Assembly (NCBI GenBank): GCA_032209605.1
Contig: JASFXZ010000009.1
Location: forward strand, 16,169,553-16,233,552
DNA length: 64,000 nucleotides
From: Mactromeris polynyma
Taxonomy: Eukaryota; Mollusca; Bivalvia; Venerida; Mactridae
Direction: 5' to 3'
In this document: in pieces, positions 59,428 to 64,000 of the stretch
How positions within the stretch are numbered: position 1 is the first letter of the stretch
How the letters are laid out: each line of letters starts with the position of its first letter
Made by a program: the position numbers and the translations under genes
Notes under the pieces: generated by a model
What the model saw: only the letters and a program-made list of their open reading frames with translations
What the model was told of the DNA's origin: nothing
Databases searched by the model: none

Positions 59428-60282
59428 TTAAACTTCTAACCGATTATCAGGATAAACTTCTAACCAAATATCAGGTTAAACTTCTAACCAATTATCAGGA
59501 TAAACTTCTAACTGATTATCAGGATAACTTTTTAACCAAATAATAGGAAAACTTCTAACCAATTATCAGGATAAACTTCTAACCAATTATCAGGATAAAC
59601 TTCCAACTGATTATCAGGATAAACTTCCAACTGATTATCAGGATAAACTTCTAACCAATTATCAGGATAAACTTCTAACCAATTATCAGGATAAACTTCT
59701 AACTGATTATCAGGATAAACTTCTAACCAATTATCAGGATAAACTTCTAACTGATTATCAGGATAAACTTCTAACTGATTATCAGGATAAACTTCTAACC
59801 AATTATCAGGATAAACTTCTAACTGATTATCAGGATAAACTTCTAACCAATTATCAGGATAAACTTCCAACTGATTATCAGGATATACTTCCAACTGATT
59901 ATCAGGATAAACTTCTAACCAATTATCAGGATAAACTTCCAACTGATTATCAGGATAAACTTCCAACTGATTATCAGGATAAACTTCTAACCAATTATCA
60001 GGATAAACTTATAACCAATTATCAGGATAAACTTCTAACTGATTATCAGGACAACTTTTAACCAAATAATAGGAAAACTTCTAACTGATTATCAGGATAA
60101 ACTTCTAACCAATTATCAGGATAAACTTCTAACTGATTATCAGGATAAACTTCTAACCAATTATCAGGATAAACTTCTAACCAATTATCAGGATAAACTT
60201 CTAACCGATTATCAGGAAAACTTTTAACCAAATAATAGGAAAACTTCTAACCGATTATCAGGATAAACTTCTAACCAATTAT
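59428..60282. repeat. 24-bp satellite array
   Basis: About 35 units of ataaacttctaaccaattat then cagg, in two main variants (aaccaatt and aactgatt) plus shorter ones with aaccaaataatagg. The 144-codon - strand frame at 59532-59966 (repeating LEVYPDNQ/W) is a by-product of the 24-bp period. Confidence 0.95.
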
Positions 60283-63200
60283 AGCTAAGGAATATCACTA
60301 CAGTTAATTTTATTTACAGCTTTATGTTTTACCAACTTAGAAGTTTTTCTGTCATTATATGATGGATGAATTTCTGGCAGTCACAAAAGTTACGCATGTA
60401 TTTTAAATAATGTATGAGTTTCAGTATGTTTTACAAATTAGAGAAAAAAGCATTATTTTCGTTTGTACTTAAAGTATTATTGGAACAGCGTGAGAATCTG
60501 TTTGTCTTTCGTTCGGAATGAATTCATGCAATTGTTTGATTCAATTTACTGTGTTGAAGCCATTGATTGAATAACTGTATTGAATTTAGTATTTGTGTAA
60601 TTGCGTACCAATTGATGTCAGCATTTTTCATTAAAATTTGTCATTTTATGAAAAGCATTATGATTGATAAACACTGAAAACATTGGTCACAATACTTGAC
60701 TTGGTATGATGTACACTCGTTACCTTATACTATTCTACTCGCCTATGGAAATCTAATGTTAAATTTGCTTAGTTTTAAAAGTTATCTTCAATTTACAGTT
60801 TGATATAATACCGTATCAATATCTTTGATAAAAAGGAATGAAATGAAGGCGTTTGCCATGGAGACTAGACATTAACAAGAAATATCTTGAAAAAAGATGG
60901 TCGGCTCAATTTAAGGTTAAGATTTATTATGCAACATAAAAATAGGCTAAGAAGCTACGATTGCTGGTCACTCCAGATCCATAGTGGATGGATTTCGGTA
61001 GTTTCACTGAAATTCAGTGGATTTCGGTAGGTAACGTAACCTTTATCGAAAGATAAACCAATCCGCATCAAGGTTACAAATGTTGTTGGGTTGAAGAGTG
61101 GTTAACGTAAGATTAGATTGGTTTACAGAACACTGATATACAAATAGCAAAATGTTAGTACGGCTGTGCCGAATTTTTGTGTTGATATTTTCATTAATTG
61201 ATACTATGTATCACATTTGCTTCTTTTAAATTGATACAATTGCATAACTAGTGCATGTAATGACATAACCTCTGTATCATATACAGTGAATCTTGGTTCT
61301 TCTGTAAATAGTGGTGTAAGTATTTTAGATGATGTTGTTATATTTGTGTATGTTTGGTGCATTATTGTAGAAATATTGTAATTGATATCTGTTATATGAG
61401 ATAACATTAGCAGAATGTTGGAGTGGACTTTGTTTAACAATTCTTCAAATAGTAATTGATGCATTCATAAACAGTAATGATTGATAATCATAATAATTAT
61501 AGCACCTTTATTTAATTAGGTTACACACTAACATTTACACAATCTTCCACGTGGCCTCAAATTTATACTTTTTTTGAATCAAATTTATCCTGTTTTGACC
61601 TAAAATTTATACTTTTTGACCTCAAATTTATTTTGTTGTACACCAACATCAATGAGTACCTGTCTCTATACATGTATAATTTTGAATCTGTTTAAAAAAG
61701 GGTTCAATATCTGACAACTGAGCAAATCTTGCAGAACTCTGACAAAGTATACTTAATGTTCATAAAGTAGAATTACGTACCTTGCAGTGTTAACTATAGA
61801 GAATATTGTAATTTTGTGTCAACTTTGTGTCACTCCTATATTCTGATAGTGGAAAGAATCATGTCAAATGTGTATGATAAATATTTAATGCTTTACGTGA
61901 CCTTAATTATACATGTATATGTTAATGTTAGATTATGTATGTGTGCAAAATTTTGTCAAAATGCTGAGATACCAAAATGAAGATCAAAACTGACTTATAA
62001 ATGAGCCTATTGAATTTTAGGAAACCTTCTAAATTCATGAGATTCAATGAGAGGGTTAAAAGGTTATTTTGTGTAAACAATATCTCTGACAAAAAACTAT
62101 ACACTGTTTGCATTTGATGCTTAGCATCTGTAAGCAGTAAATTTGAACTTTCTTGAAAGTGTTTGCATTTGGTTGCTAGGAAACATAAATTATGTTGTCT
62201 ATTGTACATCGGTTGCTTAGTAACGGATTGAAATTTTATGCATGATGTTTAAATGTTAAGTTTGATTTTTGATTGTATGAATGTTTTAGGCTGATTGTTA
62301 GCTGATAGATTTTCATTTATGATGTGGTCAAATATATCTCAGGTCAGTTCTAGTCAATATGCTTTAATTGTCTTCATTAGTTGATTTGTAATTAATTAAT
62401 TAGCAGTGGATCAATTAAGTATTATTTGTTTAAATTACATATTCTTGGATAGAGTTTTATTATCAAACCTCGTCCTATCATTTGTTCTGCTTCAATAACC
62501 AATTTTTTTTATTTAAACACAAAGAATAACAAAAATACATGTAAAGTTTTGCATTATTACAATAATTACAAAATGTGTAATTTGCAAAATAAGTAAGTTT
62601 ATATTTTCCATGATTGAAGTAATTTCAAGATAAAAAACATCCTTTAATTAAATCAAAATTTTCAGATTTTCTCAATATATACTGATAACTTGAATCAGAT
62701 GTATTTAAAATCATATTTATAGCTTATATTGAACTTATTTTAAGTTTGTAATCTTAAAATTATGAGTATTATCTTATAGCTTTACCTTATGAATTGTAAT
62801 TCATTTATAAATATTATTTGATATTATTGTTGTTTATTTCTTCGAGAATATTGCATTTTATGTGAAGACCGATATTAGTAGGATATTTTAAGGTCAATGA
62901 CTTTTCAAGTTGAACAGCATGAGAGATGCGTTTAAAATTATGGATAATCTTACGAGATGTGAAAAATGTGAAATACATGTATTTTATCGAAATTTGCATA
63001 TGTTGGAATAGGAAGGTTGATTAATCATCCCAATTACCAGTATTTCCAAACAGTTTAATACCCATTTCATATTGTATGTGTTAAATAGAGGAAGTAACAA
63101 ATTTATTGCATTATTTTGGCTCTGGTTGCTAAATTTTCATTTTTTGTTTAATGTGTTTGTTAAATTATCTCTCTTTATATTTTAAAATGTTTTTTTAATA

Positions 63201-63323
63201 TATAATAGCAATGTTTTATTATTTGTAATTGTTAAAACAATTTACAAACTATGAATGAAAAAAGTACGAACATTCTTTGAAATATATTTTATAGATTTTA
63301 ATTACATTTAACTTCCATACATG

Positions 63324-63504
63324 TACAGTAAAAACTCAATAATAAGACCACCCCTCGGCCCCTTGAAAAATGGTCTTCTTATTGAGGTGGTCTTAATATT
63401 GAGGTTGAATAAAGTGCAAAACAGTGGAAATGGACTTCAAAATTGTGTTCTCAATTTTGAAGCGGTCGTAATATTAAGATGGTCTTTTAGTGAAGTTTCA
63501 CTGA
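63324..63504 (+). mobile_element. MITE of CAGTAAAACCTCA family
   Basis: tacagtaaaaactcaataat at the left, agtgaagtttcactga at the right; tcttattgaggtggtcttaa and gaataaagtgcaaaacagtg inside. Confidence 0.88.
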
Positions 63505-64000
63505 ATGTTGGAATATTCAATGTGAGAACTTTAGTATTCTACACATGACATAGAAAAATCATATTTATAACGAGAAATTCCATCCACACCTTTTTTTACT
63601 CTTTGTACTTTTTCCCAAATCGTCTGTCTCCAAAGGGGGCAATTCTCCTGACAGTAAAATTTGTGAGTGTATATTTGAGAAATTTAGGTGTACATATGTT
63701 TACACATTCATGTGATTTTGGTGCTTTTTCTTAATTTATTAAATGGAGAAAAATGTATATGTCTAATAGTCATATCAGTATAATTATATAATGTATTACA
63801 TGCTACCCAGAACGAGAGATAGACAGACATATTGTATATGGTGTTCAATCTTGGTTTAATTTGAATTTGAAATTTTCCTGTTGTCAAGGTTTCTATCACA
63901 TCAATTGATTACTCATTTATTATCTGAATGATAGTTGTATTGGTACATCTACCTGTCTTCATTGTCTATGTCAGTGACTTGTTGAATAATTTTCATTTCT

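Larger units (their letters stand above)
57731..64000 (+). other. Downstream flank, no gene recognised
   Basis: Contains a degenerate repeat (58228-58540), the 24-bp array (59.4-60.3 kb) and a MITE (63324-63504). Other open frames are short, AT-driven and lack motifs. Confidence 0.7.

Noticed and set aside
59532..59966. 144-codon - strand open frame (LEVYPDN repeats)
   Set aside because: By-product of a 24-bp period; no gene-like ends.

Overview
The window is AT-rich animal (metazoan) nuclear DNA carrying one recognisable host gene on the + strand. Nineteen exons between 14731 and 56933, with consistent GT-AG junctions and reading phases, encode 880 residues of RECK (reversion-inducing cysteine-rich protein with Kazal motifs), from the second cysteine-knot module to the stop codon. 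The long, repeat-packed introns, tRNA-derived SINEs, short TA-flanked Tc1/mariner-like elements and the scattered motif AAGGGAGATAAC (or its complement) suggest a mollusc, most likely a bivalve. That placement is an inference from repeat style and protein divergence; I cannot name the species.

Layout. 1-14730 is intron with no exon I can support. Signal-peptide and first-knot (CC1) exons are expected upstream, probably outside the window. 14731-33224 holds the two halves of CC2, separated by an 18.3 kb intron made largely of repeats: a 44-bp satellite (15.3-17.76 kb), a SINE inserted in a MITE (18.96-19.40 kb), SINE relics with internal 21-bp and 78-bp expansions (20.5-20.9 and 24.4-24.9 kb), a 59-bp array, a 32-bp array, and a recent 1.84-kb tandem duplication running into a 16-bp array (28.65-32.95 kb). 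33771-45332 encodes CC3, CC4 and CC5, with a 32-bp array (split by an insertion ending in a perfect 44-bp inverted repeat) and a 30-bp purine-rich array in the intron before CC4. 45887-56933 is exon-dense: the middle cysteine-rich region, EGF-like pieces, three Kazal-type modules, a VWC-like CCPVC module and a C-terminal hydrophobic tail of GPI-anchor type. 56934-64000 is 3' UTR and downstream flank with a 24-bp array (59.4-60.3 kb) and a MITE.

In vertebrates RECK is a GPI-anchored surface protein that restrains matrix metalloproteases and, through CC4, binds WNT7 with the adhesion receptor GPR124. Here the two CC4 residues reported as critical for WNT7 are both different, although the fold-defining cysteines are kept. 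I see no operon, CRISPR array, prophage or other multi-gene system. Almost all the long open frames outside the RECK exons are tandem repeats whose period is a multiple of three, or transposon relics. The most unusual content is the concentration of independent satellite births inside one gene and the signs of how some arose.
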